A stretch of DNA of 64,000 nucleotides from Streptomyces sp. NBC_01431 (GCF_036231355.1 NZ_CP109496.1:2666001-2730000), one strand, 5' to 3'. Positions 7,618-16,779 are shown, numbered from the stretch's first letter. Numbers and translations are program-made. The notes: generated from the sequence alone by a model not told the origin.

Positions 7618-8613
7618 TCAGACCTGGTAGCGGTTCGGGGCGAACAGCGACAGGTTCTCCTCGACCCAGCTCGATGTCCGCTTCAGGCCCTCCTCCAGGG
7701 AGACTTCCGGCTCCCAGCCCGCCCACTCGCGGGCTCGCGTGTTGTCGGACAGCAGCCGCTCCACCTCGCTGCCCGAGGGGCGCAGTCGCGCCGGGTCGAC
7801 CATCACCGAGGCCTCGCGCCCGGAGGCGGCGATGAGGGCCTCGGCGAGATCCCCGATCGCGATCTCGCGTCCGGTCCCCAGGTTCACCACCTGACCCAGC
7901 GCCCGGTCGCATTCGGCCATCGCCACGAAGCCCCGCGCGGTGTCGGTGACGTAGGTGAAGTCGCGCGTCGGGGTGAGCGAGCCGAGCCTGATCTCCCGTA
8001 CGCCCGCGTGCAGTTGGGCCAGGATCGTGGGGATGACGGCGCGGGCGGACTGGCGCGGTCCGTAGGTGTTGAAGGGGCGCACCACCGTCACCGGCAGCTC
8101 GAAGGCGTGCCAGTGCGAGAGCGCCATCATGTCGGCGCCGATCTTGGAAGCGGAGTACGGCGACTGCGGCTGGAGCGGGTGGTCCTCGCTGATCGGGGCG
8201 GTCAGGGCTGTTCCGTACACCTCGCTGGTGGAGGTGTGGACGAGGCGGCGCACGGAGTGGCGGCGGCAGGCCTCGGCGAGGTTCTCGGTGCCGACCACGT
8301 TCGTCTGGACATAGGCGCCCGGGGAGTCGTAGCTGTACGGGATGCCGATGAGGGCGGCGAGGTGGAAGACGGTGTCGCAGCCGGCCACCGCGTCCGAGAC
8401 CCGGCCCGCGTCGCGGACGTCCCCGGCGATCATCTCCACCGACGGGTGGCTCATCAGGTGGGCCAGGTGGCCCTTCTCGGCGTACGGCTTGTAGTGCACG
8501 AACGCCCTGACGTTCGCGCCGAGTTCGAGGAGCTGGTCGACCAGGGTCGAGCCGATGAAGCCCTCGGCTCCGGTGACCAGGACGGTGCGGTTCTTCCAGA
8601 CGGACAGGCTCAT
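7618..8613 (-). CDS. NAD-dependent epimerase/dehydratase, LegB-like (nucleotide-sugar 4,6-dehydratase type)
   Basis: This 331-residue extended short-chain dehydrogenase should act on a nucleotide sugar. Visible motifs are the Rossmann glycine motif TGAEGFIG (14-21), a STSEVYG stretch at about 128-134, and the catalytic YSASK (Tyr153, Lys157). The FVHYKPYAEKG and HLAALIGIPYSY stretches resemble LegB, the UDP-GlcNAc 4,6-dehydratase of legionaminic acid pathways, but no other legionaminic acid gene is present, so the substrate is uncertain. The start at 8613 overlaps the stop of the MurG-like gene by 4 bp (ATGA), so the two are coupled. AAGGAG lies 11 nt upstream. Confidence 0.8.
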   Translation of the reverse strand: MSLSVWKNRTVLVTGAEGFIGSTLVDQLLELGANVRAFVHYKPYAEKGHLAHLMSHPSVEMIAGDVRDAGRVSDAVAGCDTVFHLAALIGIPYSYDSPGAYVQTNVVGTENLAEACRRHSVRRLVHTSTSEVYGTALTAPISEDHPLQPQSPYSASKIGADMMALSHWHAFELPVTVVRPFNTYGPRQSARAVIPTILAQLHAGVREIRLGSLTPTRDFTYVTDTARGFVAMAECDRALGQVVNLGTGREIAIGDLAEALIAASGREASVMVDPARLRPSGSEVERLLSDNTRAREWAGWEPEVSLEEGLKRTSSWVEENLSLFAPNRYQV

Positions 8614-9758
8614 GCTGCGTGGTACTCCTTGGCGTACGAGGTCGGGTGGGCGGCGAGTTCGAGGACCCGGGCGGCCAGCAGGTCCGCGGCACGGGCGTGG
8701 TTGCCGGGGTCGGCGGCACCGCTCATCGAGGCGAGCCGGGCCGGGTCGGCGAGGAGCGGCTCGATGAGGGCGGCCAGGCGGAACGCGGTGGCCTCGGCGT
8801 CCGGCACGAGCAGTCCCGCGCCCGCGTCCGAGAGGACCCGCGCGTTGTGGGTCTGGTGGTCGCCGGGCGCGTGCGGATAGGGCACGAGGACGGCGGGCAC
8901 GCCGGTGACGGCGAGTTCGGCGACGGTTGCGGAGCCTGCCCGGCACACGACCAGGTCGGCGGCGGCGTAGGCGAGGTCCATCCGGTCCAGGTAGGGCACG
9001 GCACGCGCGCCGGGCAGCGCGGACAACTGCCTTTGGGTGTCGGCCAGTTGGGCGGGACCGGTCTTGATGAGGAGGTGGACGTCGAGCCGGTCGCGCCAGT
9101 GTCCGGCAAGGCCGACGGCCGCCGCCGTGAGCCGGGCGGCGCCGAGGCTCCCGCCGTTGACGAGGACGAGGCGCGCCCCGGGCGGCACCCCGAGCGCCCG
9201 CCGGGCCTCGGCGCGCAGGGTCGGCCGGTCGAGCGCGGCGAGCGAGGCGGCGATGGGCATGCCGGTGGTGACGGCGTCCTGACCGCCCGACAGATGGGCG
9301 CGGCTGCGGTCGAAGGCGACCGCGATGTGCGGGGTCAGACGCGCCGCGAACTGGTTGGCGCGCCCCGGCACGGCGTTGGACTCGTGGATCAGGCTGGGCA
9401 GCCCGGCCATCTTGGCGCCGACGATGACCGGCGCGCTCGGGTAGCCGCCCATGCCGACCGCGACCTGGGCGCGCTGCGCCTTGAGGATGGCCCGGCACTG
9501 CGCGCCCGACTTCAGCAGCGCGGCGGGCAGCAGATACCGCCGGGCGCCGAGCGAGGGGTCGAAGGGAATCATGTCGACGGTGTGCAGGTGGTACCCGGCG
9601 CCGGGTATGAGCTCGCCCTCCAGGCCCCGGGTCGTACCGACGAAGGAGATCACCGCGTCGGGGACGGCCCGGCGCAGTGCCTCGGCGAGTGCGAGCCCGG
9701 GGTAGATGTGCCCGCCGGTACCGCCCGCCCCGATCACTACTGACAATGGTGTGCGCAT
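8610..9758 (-). CDS. MurG-like UDP-GlcNAc glycosyltransferase (GT28) paralogue
   Basis: This 382-residue protein has the two-domain GT-B layout of MurG: an N-terminal GGTGGHIYPGLALAEAL motif (about 11-27), GMGGYPSAP, an acceptor-loop HESN, and a C-terminal nucleotide-sugar site ending in a DHQTHNA motif. MurG itself adds GlcNAc to lipid I and normally sits in the division cluster. No mur, fts or dcw gene is nearby, and the partner here is a LegB-like epimerase, so an accessory role on an undecaprenyl-linked or secondary-metabolite sugar is more likely than essential MurG function. No clear ribosome-binding site precedes ATG 9756-9758. Divergent from a response regulator gene across 63 bp. Confidence 0.8.
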   Translation of the reverse strand: MRTPLSVVIGAGGTGGHIYPGLALAEALRRAVPDAVISFVGTTRGLEGELIPGAGYHLHTVDMIPFDPSLGARRYLLPAALLKSGAQCRAILKAQRAQVAVGMGGYPSAPVIVGAKMAGLPSLIHESNAVPGRANQFAARLTPHIAVAFDRSRAHLSGGQDAVTTGMPIAASLAALDRPTLRAEARRALGVPPGARLVLVNGGSLGAARLTAAAVGLAGHWRDRLDVHLLIKTGPAQLADTQRQLSALPGARAVPYLDRMDLAYAAADLVVCRAGSATVAELAVTGVPAVLVPYPHAPGDHQTHNARVLSDAGAGLLVPDAEATAFRLAALIEPLLADPARLASMSGAADPGNHARAADLLAARVLELAAHPTSYAKEYHAA

Positions 9759-9781
9759 GAGACCGAGGTTCACGGGGCGGC

Positions 9782-9799
9782 CTAAGAGGGTTCTAAGAG
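9782..9799. promoter_or_regulatory. Direct repeat, probable OmpR-type response regulator site
   Basis: CTAAGAG occurs at 9782-9788 and again at 9793-9799, spaced 11 bp start to start, as expected for tandem binding of a winged-helix OmpR/PhoB regulator on one DNA face. It sits in the 63-bp divergent gap between the MurG-like gene and the response regulator gene, so it could control both. Confidence 0.5.
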
Positions 9800-9821
9800 C
9801 CGCGTTTGGCAGGCTTTGCCC

Positions 9822-10517
9822 ATGAGCACCACGCGCACGTTCAGAATTCTCGTCGTCGACGACGAGCCGGAGGTACGCGCGGCCGTCGAGGACGGCCTCG
9901 CGGTGGAGGGGTACGAGGTCCGGGGCGCGGTCGACGGGCTCGCGGCGCTCTCCGAGGTGGCCGCCTGGCGGCCGGACGCGATCATCCTGGACGTGATGAT
10001 GCCGGTCCTGGACGGCCTCGGGGTGTGCCGCCAGCTGCGGGCGATGGGCGACCGCACTCCGGTGCTCGTGCTCACTGCGCTCGATTCGGTGAGCGAGCGG
10101 GTGGACGGTCTGGAGGCGGGCGCGGACGACTATCTGGTCAAGCCCTTCGCCCTGGACGAACTCATCGCCCGGGTACGGGCGTTGCTGCGGCGGGCGGCAG
10201 CCGATCCCGCCGAGCCGCAGGAGCTGCGGTACGCCGATCTGGTCCTGGACCCGGTCGCGCACACCGCCCGCCGGGGCGAGCGCCCGATCGACTTCACGCG
10301 CACCGAGTTCGCCCTGCTCGAACTGCTGATGCGCAACCCGGGGCAGGTGCTCCCGCGCGAGCTGATCCACGAGCTGGTGTGGGGGCGCGACTTCGGGCCC
10401 GACTCCAACTCCCTCGCCGTGTACGTGGGTTATCTGCGCCGCAAGCTGGAGACGGCGGGCGAGCCGCGCCTGGTCCACACGGTGCACGGCGTCGGCTACC
10501 GCCTGGACGCCTCGTGA
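9822..10517 (+). CDS. OmpR/MprA-type response regulator
   Basis: This 231-residue protein has a receiver domain (about 7-120) with acidic pocket VDDE, phosphoacceptor Asp in LDVMMP, Thr in LTALD and Lys in VKPF, followed by a winged-helix DNA-binding domain (about 135-231) ending in [14 protein letters not shown] 9822 is preferred over a TTG two codons earlier. It is coupled to the histidine kinase gene by a GTGA overlap. Direct repeats at 9782-9799 are a likely autoregulatory site. Confidence 0.93.
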   Translation: MSTTRTFRILVVDDEPEVRAAVEDGLAVEGYEVRGAVDGLAALSEVAAWRPDAIILDVMMPVLDGLGVCRQLRAMGDRTPVLVLTALDSVSERVDGLEAGADDYLVKPFALDELIARVRALLRRAAADPAEPQELRYADLVLDPVAHTARRGERPIDFTRTEFALLELLMRNPGQVLPRELIHELVWGRDFGPDSNSLAVYVGYLRRKLETAGEPRLVHTVHGVGYRLDAS

Positions 10518-11929
10518 GTTCCCGGCGCCGTCTCGGTGCCCGCTGGCGCCGCCACCGTCCGCTGCGCACCCGACTGGCGGTGGCCGCCGCCGCCGCGGTG
10601 GCGCTGGTCGCGGTCGGGGTCTGCACCGCCGCGTTCTTCGTGCTCCGCTACGAGCTCAACCACCAGCTCGACCTGAATCTGACCCAGTCGGCGACGCTGG
10701 CCATCCAGCAGAACCGGGGCTCGGCCCCGGGCGTGCTGGCCGGGGAGTGCCGCTTCCTGTCCGCCCCCGCCTGCGCGCAGGTCGTCCCCGCCGCCCCGGC
10801 CAAGGACCCCGCCAAGCCCTATCTGCTGCCGGTGAGCCCGCCCGTGCGCGAGGTCGCCGCCGGTGAGCGCAGGCCGTACTCCACCAACATCACGCTGCCC
10901 GACGGCGAGCCCGCGCGGATGCTCACCACCAACTTCCCGGGTGGTGGCAAGGCGCTCCAGGTGGCACTGCGTTCGGACACCGTGCGCGAGGGCGTGCGCC
11001 AGGCGGCGTGGCTGCTCGGCGGGGTGGGGGCGGCCGGGGCGCTGCTGGCCGCCGGGCTCGGCTACTGGGTGTCGCGCACCGGGCTCGCTCCGGTGGCCCG
11101 GCTCACCGCGACGGCCGAGCACATTGCGGCCACCCGGGACCCGAGCCACCGCATCGAGCTGCCGCCGGGCCCGCCCGACAAGGAGGACGAGGTGACGCGG
11201 CTCGCGGCGTCCTTCAACACCATGCTGGGCGAGCTGGAGCAGTCCGTGACGGCCCAGCGCCGCCTGGTCGCCGACGCCTCCCACGAGCTGCGCACGCCAC
11301 TGACCGCCCTGCGCACCAACGCCGAACTGCTCGCCCGCGCCGACCGGTTGACGCAGGCGCAGCGAGACCGGGCATCAGCCGCTCTGGGCCGTCAGATCAG
11401 GGAGGTCTCCGTTCTGGTCAACGACCTGATCGACCTGGCGAGGGACGAGGAGCCGACGCCGCTCCTGGAGGAGGTTCGCCTCGCCCCGCTGCTCGCGCAC
11501 ACCGTGGACACGGCCCGCGCGCACTGGCCCGCGACCCCGTTCCAGCTGGATCTCACCGACGCCTCGGCCACCCTGCCCGGCGTCCCCGCACGGCTCGCCC
11601 GCCTCATCTCCAACCTTCTGGACAACGCGGCCAAGTTCAGCCCGCCCGGCGCCCCCGTCGAAGTCACCCTGTACGCGGGCGAGTTGACAGTTCGGGACCA
11701 CGGGCCCGGTATCGCGGAGGCCGACCTGCCCCATGTCTTCGACCGCTTCTACCGCGCCGAGCAGGCGCGCGCCCTGCCCGGCTCGGGCCTCGGCCTGGCG
11801 ATGGCCCGCCAGATCGCCCGCGCGCACCGAGCGGAGCTGACGGCACATCAGGCAACCGGCGGCGGCGCGCTGTTCCGTCTGACCCTGCCGACCGCGGCGG
11901 CCCCGGGCAGGTCGAGCACAATGCCCTGA
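10514..11929 (+). CDS. Sensor histidine kinase (HAMP, HisKA, HATPase), MprB-like
   Basis: This 471-residue membrane kinase has a basic N-terminus, a first transmembrane helix (about 23-47), an extracytoplasmic sensor loop of about 120 residues, a second helix (about 160-180), HAMP, the H-box [11 protein letters not shown]-box LLDNAAKFS and G-boxes DHGPGIA and GSGLGLAM. The GTG at 10514 overlaps the TGA of the response regulator gene (GTGA), and this start gives the expected basic N-terminus before the membrane helix. The signal sensed is unknown; the divergent MurG-like/LegB-like pair makes an envelope signal plausible. Confidence 0.92.
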   Translation: MSSRRRLGARWRRHRPLRTRLAVAAAAAVALVAVGVCTAAFFVLRYELNHQLDLNLTQSATLAIQQNRGSAPGVLAGECRFLSAPACAQVVPAAPAKDPAKPYLLPVSPPVREVAAGERRPYSTNITLPDGEPARMLTTNFPGGGKALQVALRSDTVREGVRQAAWLLGGVGAAGALLAAGLGYWVSRTGLAPVARLTATAEHIAATRDPSHRIELPPGPPDKEDEVTRLAASFNTMLGELEQSVTAQRRLVADASHELRTPLTALRTNAELLARADRLTQAQRDRASAALGRQIREVSVLVNDLIDLARDEEPTPLLEEVRLAPLLAHTVDTARAHWPATPFQLDLTDASATLPGVPARLARLISNLLDNAAKFSPPGAPVEVTLYAGELTVRDHGPGIAEADLPHVFDRFYRAEQARALPGSGLGLAMARQIARAHRAELTAHQATGGGALFRLTLPTAAAPGRSSTMP

Positions 11930-11954
11930 GCACTCCCGAATCGAAAGCGCGTCC

Positions 11955-12779
11955 ATGTCATCGGTACCCACCTGCATACTCGGCAGCTTCGAAGCACCCC
12001 AGGCCCGGCACGGCCACGACCTCGACGCATACGTCGAGATCGGCTCGCTCACCAAACCGCTGACCGGCACCGCGATGCTCGGCCTCGCAGCCCGGGGAAG
12101 GCTCGAACTGGACGCCGGCGTCGAGGAGTTCCTGCCCGTCCCGCCCGGCACCGGCATCACCCTGCGGCATCTCGCCGAGCACACCTCGGGACTGCCCCGC
12201 CTGCCGCCGCACCTGCGCCGTCTGGACCCGTACGCAGGCTTCGACGCCCAGGCCCTGGACGCCGTGCTGCGGGACCTCGCCTCCCTGGCCACCAGGCCAC
12301 CGGGCCAGGCGGAGGAGTACTCCAACCTCGGTTACGCCATCCTTGGCGCCGCGCTCGCCTCGGCCGCGGGGATGCCGTACGAGGAGCTTCTGAACCGGTA
12401 CGTGCTTGTGCCCCTGGGCATCGCCGAGGTGACCTCAGCGCCGCCCGCGGACCGGCGGCTCACCGCGCGCGGCCTCTTCGGACGCCCGCGCCGGCCCTGG
12501 ACCATGGACGGCGCGATCCTCCCCGCCGGCGGCCTGTGGGCCACCCCGCGCGCGGCCGCCCGGCTGGTGACCGCGCTGCTCGTCGAACGGCGCCTGGGCG
12601 AGCCCGCGCCGTCCTGGCAGACGGCCGGTCCCCTGCTCTGGCACAACGGCGCCACGGGTGATGCCTCCGTCTTCACGGGGGCCATGCCGGACGGCAGGTG
12701 GGTGCTGGTGCACCGGCTGAGCGGGCGGTCGGACGAGACGGACGAGCTGGGCATCGAACTCCTGCGGCAGGCCGGCTGA
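11955..12779 (+). CDS. Serine hydrolase / beta-lactamase family protein (class C type)
   Basis: This 274-residue protein has the serine beta-lactamase-like catalytic motifs SLTK (31-34) and YSN (122-124), with a WHNGATG stretch near residue 230 standing in the place of the third KTG/HxG box. There is no signal peptide, and the SxxK motif is unusually close to the N-terminus, so the N-terminal strand region is shorter than in most relatives. Likely an esterase or peptidase rather than a true beta-lactamase. It begins 26 bp after the histidine kinase, without a clear ribosome-binding site, and may be read through from it. Confidence 0.82.
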   Translation: MSSVPTCILGSFEAPQARHGHDLDAYVEIGSLTKPLTGTAMLGLAARGRLELDAGVEEFLPVPPGTGITLRHLAEHTSGLPRLPPHLRRLDPYAGFDAQALDAVLRDLASLATRPPGQAEEYSNLGYAILGAALASAAGMPYEELLNRYVLVPLGIAEVTSAPPADRRLTARGLFGRPRRPWTMDGAILPAGGLWATPRAAARLVTALLVERRLGEPAPSWQTAGPLLWHNGATGDASVFTGAMPDGRWVLVHRLSGRSDETDELGIELLRQAG

Positions 12780-12794
12780 GCAGCGCGTGCGGGT

Positions 12795-12817
12795 ACCGCG
12801 CCCCAAAGGGGCGCGGT
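12795..12817. terminator. Stem-loop terminator between convergent genes
   Basis: ACCGCGCCCC and GGGGCGCGGT pair perfectly around AAA. It sits between the serine hydrolase gene and the end of the minus-strand mutase gene. Confidence 0.8.
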
Positions 12818-12871
12818 GAACCGCCCGACCAGGGCCCGCAGTCCCATCAAACGCACTGCCCAGCGAAGGGC

Positions 12872-14572
12872 TCAGAAGCCGGGCGGCTCCGTGTAGGTGC
12901 CCCATTCCTCCCGCAGCACGCCGCAGATCTCGCCCAGCGTCGCCTCGGCGCGGACCGCTTCCAGCATCGGGGCGATCATGTTCGAGCCGTCGCGCGCGGC
13001 GGCCAGCATCGCGTCCAGAGCGGTGCGCACCGCCGCGTCGTCACGGCGTGCCTTGCGGCCGGCGAGCGCCCGCACCTGCTCGCGCTCCACCTCGTGGCTG
13101 ACCCGCAGGATCTCCAGGTCGCCCGTGACCGAGCCGTGGTGGCAGTTGACGCCGACGACCCGCTTGTCGCCCTTCTCCAGGGACTGCTGGTAGCGGAAGG
13201 CCGACTCGGCGATCTCGCCGGTGAACCAGCCGTCCTCGATGCCGCGCAGGATGCCCGAGGTGATCGGGCCGATGGGGTGCTGCCCGTCGGGGTGCGCGCG
13301 GGTGCCGCGCTCCTTGATCTGGTCGAAGATCTTCTCGGCGTCGGCCTCGATGCGGTCGGTGAGCTGCTCGATGTACCAGGAGCCGCCGAGCGGGTCGGCC
13401 ACGTTGGCGACGCCCGTCTCCTCCATCAGGACCTGCTGGGTACGCAGGGCGATCTCCGCGGCCTGCTCGGACGGGAGCGCGAGCGTCTCGTCCAGGGCGT
13501 TGGTGTGCAGCGAGTTGGTGCCGCCGAGCACCGCGGCGAGCGCCTCGACCGCGGTCCGTACGACGTTGTTGTACGGCTGCTGCGCGGTCAGCGAGACCCC
13601 GGCGGTCTGGGTGTGGAAGCGCAGCCACTGCGCCTTGTCGGACTCCGCTCCGTACACCTCCTTCATCCAGCGGGCCCAGATGCGGCGCGCGGCGCGGAAC
13701 TTGGCGATCTCCTCGAAGAAGTCGACGTGCGCGTCGAAGAAGAAGGACAGGCCGGGCGCGAACACGTCCACGTCCAGGCCGCGGCTCAGTCCGAGCTCGA
13801 CGTAGCCGAAGCCGTCGGCCAGCGTGTACGCCAGCTCCTGCGCGGCCGTCGCCCCGGCCTCGCGGATGTGGTAGCCGGAGACCGAGAGCGGCTTGTACGC
13901 CGGAATGCCTTCGGCGCAGTGCTCCATCAGGTCGCCTATCAGGCGCAGGTGCGGCTCGGGCTGGAAGAGCCACTCCTTCTGCGCGATGTACTCCTTGAAG
14001 ATGTCGGTCTGGAGCGTGCCGTTGAGGACGCCGGGGTCGACGCCCTGGCGCTCGGCCGCCACCAGGTACATGCAGAAGACGGGCACGGCGGGTCCGCTGA
14101 TCGTCATCGAGGTGGTGACGTCACCGAGCGGGATGTCCTGGAAGAGGACCTCCATGTCGGCGGCCGAGTCGATGGCGACGCCGCAGTGGCCGACCTCGCC
14201 GAGCGCGCGGGGGTCGTCGGAGTCGCGGCCCATGAGGGTGGGCATGTCGAACGCGACGGACAGGCCGCCCCCGCCGTTGGCGAGGATCGTCTTGTACCGC
14301 TCGTTGGTCTGCTCGGCGTTGCCGAACCCGGCGAACTGCCGGATCGTCCAGGTGCGCCCCCGGTAGCCGGTCGGGTACAGGCCGCGGGTGAAGGGGTATT
14401 CGCCGGGCCATCCGATCCGCTCGAACCCGTCGTACGTGTCGCCGGGCCGGGGCCCGTACGCGGGGTCGACGGGGTCCCCGGAGAGCGTGGTGAAGTCCGC
14501 GTCACGCTTGCGGGCCTTGTCGTAACGGGCCTGCCAGCGACGGCGGCCTTCCTCGATCGCGTCAGCGTCCAT
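12872..14572 (-). CDS. icmA: Isobutyryl-CoA mutase large subunit
   Basis: This 566-residue adenosylcobalamin-dependent mutase interconverts isobutyryl-CoA and n-butyryl-CoA, linking valine breakdown with butyryl-CoA supply for polyketides. It has the TIM-barrel substrate domain but lacks the C-terminal cobalamin-binding domain, which is on a separate small subunit not found in this window. The substrate-defining residues are Phe80 (in TIRQF) and Gln198 (in EYIAQ), the pair known for isobutyryl-CoA mutase, whereas methylmalonyl-CoA mutase has Tyr and Arg there. The length equals that of known IcmA. TAAATT lies 6 nt before the ATG, suggesting a leaderless transcript. Confidence 0.93.
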   Translation of the reverse strand: MDADAIEEGRRRWQARYDKARKRDADFTTLSGDPVDPAYGPRPGDTYDGFERIGWPGEYPFTRGLYPTGYRGRTWTIRQFAGFGNAEQTNERYKTILANGGGGLSVAFDMPTLMGRDSDDPRALGEVGHCGVAIDSAADMEVLFQDIPLGDVTTSMTISGPAVPVFCMYLVAAERQGVDPGVLNGTLQTDIFKEYIAQKEWLFQPEPHLRLIGDLMEHCAEGIPAYKPLSVSGYHIREAGATAAQELAYTLADGFGYVELGLSRGLDVDVFAPGLSFFFDAHVDFFEEIAKFRAARRIWARWMKEVYGAESDKAQWLRFHTQTAGVSLTAQQPYNNVVRTAVEALAAVLGGTNSLHTNALDETLALPSEQAAEIALRTQQVLMEETGVANVADPLGGSWYIEQLTDRIEADAEKIFDQIKERGTRAHPDGQHPIGPITSGILRGIEDGWFTGEIAESAFRYQQSLEKGDKRVVGVNCHHGSVTGDLEILRVSHEVEREQVRALAGRKARRDDAAVRTALDAMLAAARDGSNMIAPMLEAVRAEATLGEICGVLREEWGTYTEPPGF

Positions 14573-14614
14573 GGCTCAAATTTACTTGGACGTCCTACTA
14601 AATGTCGATGGCAG

Positions 14615-14641
14615 ACCGCCGCGCATCGCTCGCGCGGCGGT
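14615..14641 (-). terminator. Stem-loop terminator after the DUF3817 gene
   Basis: ACCGCCGCGC (14615-14624) and GCGCGGCGGT (14632-14641) form a perfect 10-bp stem with a 7-nt loop, 18 bp beyond the stop of the minus-strand DUF3817 gene and upstream of icmA. Confidence 0.7.
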
Positions 14642-14658
14642 GGGGTCGGACACAGCCG

Positions 14659-14997
14659 CTAGGCGCGGGCCCCGGCCGGGACGTCCTGGGCGACCTTGGC
14701 CTCCAGCTCCTTGGAGACCTTGCGCTCGACGAAGAAGGCGGCGGTGGGGATGGTGCCGGCGATCAGCACCCACAGCTGCTTGCCGACCGGCCACTTCGCC
14801 TTGGAGCCCAGGTCGAAGGCGAAGACGAGGTAGATCACGTACAGCCAGCCGTGCGCGATGCCCACGACCTTCGTGAAGTCGGCGGCGCCGTTCATGTCGA
14901 GGATGTACTTGGCGATCACGCCCAGGGTCAGCAGGACCAGCAGTACGCCGGTGACGTAGGCCATCACGCGGTACCGGGTCAGCACGCTCTTTTTCAT
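14659..14997 (-). CDS. DUF3817 small integral membrane protein
   Basis: This 112-residue protein has three hydrophobic helices (about 8-30, 45-65, 75-95), the second carrying the GIAHGWLYVIYLVF signature of DUF3817, and a charged C-terminal tail after FFVERKVS. The ATG at 14997 was chosen because TACGCT (15010-15005 on the minus strand) lies 7 nt upstream as a -10 element; there is no Shine-Dalgarno sequence. A paralogue lies at 21015-21359. Function is unknown. Confidence 0.85.
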   Translation of the reverse strand: MKKSVLTRYRVMAYVTGVLLVLLTLGVIAKYILDMNGAADFTKVVGIAHGWLYVIYLVFAFDLGSKAKWPVGKQLWVLIAGTIPTAAFFVERKVSKELEAKVAQDVPAGARA

Positions 14998-15085
14998 GCG
15001 GTCGAGCGTAACGGGACGCATGGGGCGATCTTCGCGCGGGTGCCCCCGGCCGACCGGCCCGGCGGGACGCCCAGGGCGGGCTGAG

Positions 15086-15592
15086 CTACGCCTCGAAGTC
15101 GTGCGCCGCCACCCGCAGGGGTCTCAGCATCGCGAAGATCTCGCCGCACTCCTCCGCGTCGTACGCCCCGAGCCCGAAGTCCATCGCCATCAGGTCGCGC
15201 GTCGCGTCCTCCACCACCTCGCGGCCCTTGTCCGTGATGGACGCGAGCGTGCCGCGGCCGTCGTTCGGATTGGGGCGCTTGTCCACCAGGCCCGACTTCA
15301 CGAGCCGGTCCACCGTGTTCGTGACCGACGTCGGGTGGACCATGAGGCGCTCGCCGATCTTGGACATCGGCAGCTCCCCCTCCTTGGAGAAGGTGAGCAG
15401 GACCAGCGCCTCGTAGCGCGCGAAGGTCAGGCCGTACGGCTTCACCACCGCGTCGACCTCCGCGAGCAGGATCTGGTGCGCGCGCATGATCGAGGTGATC
15501 GCTCCCATCGAGGGCACGGGGCCCCAGCGCTGCTGCCAGAGTTCGTCGGCTCGGGCGATGGGGTCGAAGGGGAGGCTGAGCGGCTTGGGCAC
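15086..15592 (-). CDS. MarR family transcriptional regulator (Sco5413-like)
   Basis: This 168-residue winged-helix regulator has the recognition region LPMSKIGERLMVHPTSVTNT and the beta-wing KRPNPNDGRGTLASIT. The GTG at 15592 is favoured because TAAGGT lies 6 nt upstream, as a -10 element for a leaderless transcript. Its position next to a DUF3817 gene and icmA matches S. coelicolor SCO5413 as I remember it, a widespread actinobacterial MarR protein of known structure but unknown function. The ligand is unknown. Confidence 0.88.
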   Translation of the reverse strand: MPKPLSLPFDPIARADELWQQRWGPVPSMGAITSIMRAHQILLAEVDAVVKPYGLTFARYEALVLLTFSKEGELPMSKIGERLMVHPTSVTNTVDRLVKSGLVDKRPNPNDGRGTLASITDKGREVVEDATRDLMAMDFGLGAYDAEECGEIFAMLRPLRVAAHDFEA

Positions 15593-15759
15593 GCGTCGAC
15601 CTTACCCAGTGGTCACATGCCGGTCAGCCCCGTCTCGAAGTTCGGTATCCGCGAGCGCGCGGCCCCACCGGGCCCGGCATGGCGCTCTCCCACACAGAGT
15701 GACCGTTATGTCACGATTGCCCGGTCCCGTCGAGATTTCTCGCCACCCAGGGGAGCTGG

Positions 15760-16779
15760 ATGTCCCGGTACCGCGCCCTCCTCGCCGCCGCGCTCCTCAC
15801 CGCCGTCGCGGGCTGCTCGTCCGCCTCGTCCGGCTCGACCGGCGAACCCGCCGTGATCCAGGGACACCCCCAGATCGAAGCGGCCCCGCAGGCGGCGCCC
15901 GGATCGCCGTTCTGGGTCGACCCGGAGAGCGACGCGGCCCGCCAGGTCAAGGTCTGGGAGAAGCAGGGCCGCAAGGCCGACGCCCGGGCGCTGCGCCGGA
16001 TCGCCCAGCAGCCGGTCGCCATCTGGCCGGCCGGGAGCGACCCGCAGCCCGCCATCCGCAAGGCCGTCGCCGGCGCCGCCAAGGACGGGCGGACCGCGCT
16101 GTTCGTCGCGTACAACATCCCGCACCGCGACTGCGGCAAGTACTCGGCGGGCGGGGCGGACGGCGTCGAGGGCTACCGCGGCTGGTACGGCATGTTCGCG
16201 GAGGCGATCGGCGACGCGCGGGCCGTCGTCGTCCTGGAGCCGGACGCGGTGGCGCACATGGTCGACGGGTGTACGACGGCCGACCACCACGCCGAGCGCT
16301 ACCAGCTCCTGGCCGAGGCGGTCGAGCATCTCAAGCAGCTGCCGAACACCAAGGTGTACCTCGACGCGGGCAATCCCTCCTGGATCCCCGACCCCAGCAG
16401 CCTCGTCGAGCCCCTCAGGCGGGCCGGCATCGACAAGGCGGACGGGTTCGCGCTGAACGTGTCCAACTTCCAGACCGACACGTCGGTGCGGGCGTACGGC
16501 GTGAAGCTGGCCCAGCGGCTCGACGGCAAGCACTTCGTCATGGACACCAGCCGCAACGGCGAGGGGCCGTTGATGAACGACCACGACCAGGCCTGGTGCA
16601 ATCCGCCGGGGCGGTCACTCGGTGCGCCGCCGTCGGTCACGACCGGGGACGCGCTCATCGACGCGTTCCTGTGGATCAAGCGGCCGGGGGATTCCGACGG
16701 GCCCTGTCGCGGGGGCCCGTCCGCGGGGACGTGGTGGCCGGACTACGCGCTGGGGCTCGCGAGGCACGCGCGGGGTTGA
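15760..16779 (+). CDS. Glycoside hydrolase family 6 lipoprotein (CslZ-like endoglucanase)
   Basis: This 339-residue exported protein has a signal peptide ending in the lipobox AVAGC (Cys19), so it should be a membrane-anchored lipoprotein. The catalytic domain shows both GH6 signatures: YNIPHRDCGKYSAGG, and VVVLEPDAV with the catalytic Asp. GH6 enzymes cut beta-1,4-glucans. It converges on glxA-cslA, and in Streptomyces a GH6 protein (CslZ) is a known partner of that pair, trimming the tip polysaccharide. The start at ATG 15760 has GGGGAG 6 nt upstream. Confidence 0.88.
   Translation: MSRYRALLAAALLTAVAGCSSASSGSTGEPAVIQGHPQIEAAPQAAPGSPFWVDPESDAARQVKVWEKQGRKADARALRRIAQQPVAIWPAGSDPQPAIRKAVAGAAKDGRTALFVAYNIPHRDCGKYSAGGADGVEGYRGWYGMFAEAIGDARAVVVLEPDAVAHMVDGCTTADHHAERYQLLAEAVEHLKQLPNTKVYLDAGNPSWIPDPSSLVEPLRRAGIDKADGFALNVSNFQTDTSVRAYGVKLAQRLDGKHFVMDTSRNGEGPLMNDHDQAWCNPPGRSLGAPPSVTTGDALIDAFLWIKRPGDSDGPCRGGPSAGTWWPDYALGLARHARG

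Noticed and set aside
10496-12325. Minus-strand open frames opposite the histidine kinase and serine hydrolase genes
   Set aside because: Compositional shadows of genes with complete kinase boxes and a SxxK motif on the plus strand.
12872-14572. Methylmalonyl-CoA mutase large subunit
   Set aside because: Phe80 and Gln198 match isobutyryl-CoA mutase, and the cobalamin domain is missing.
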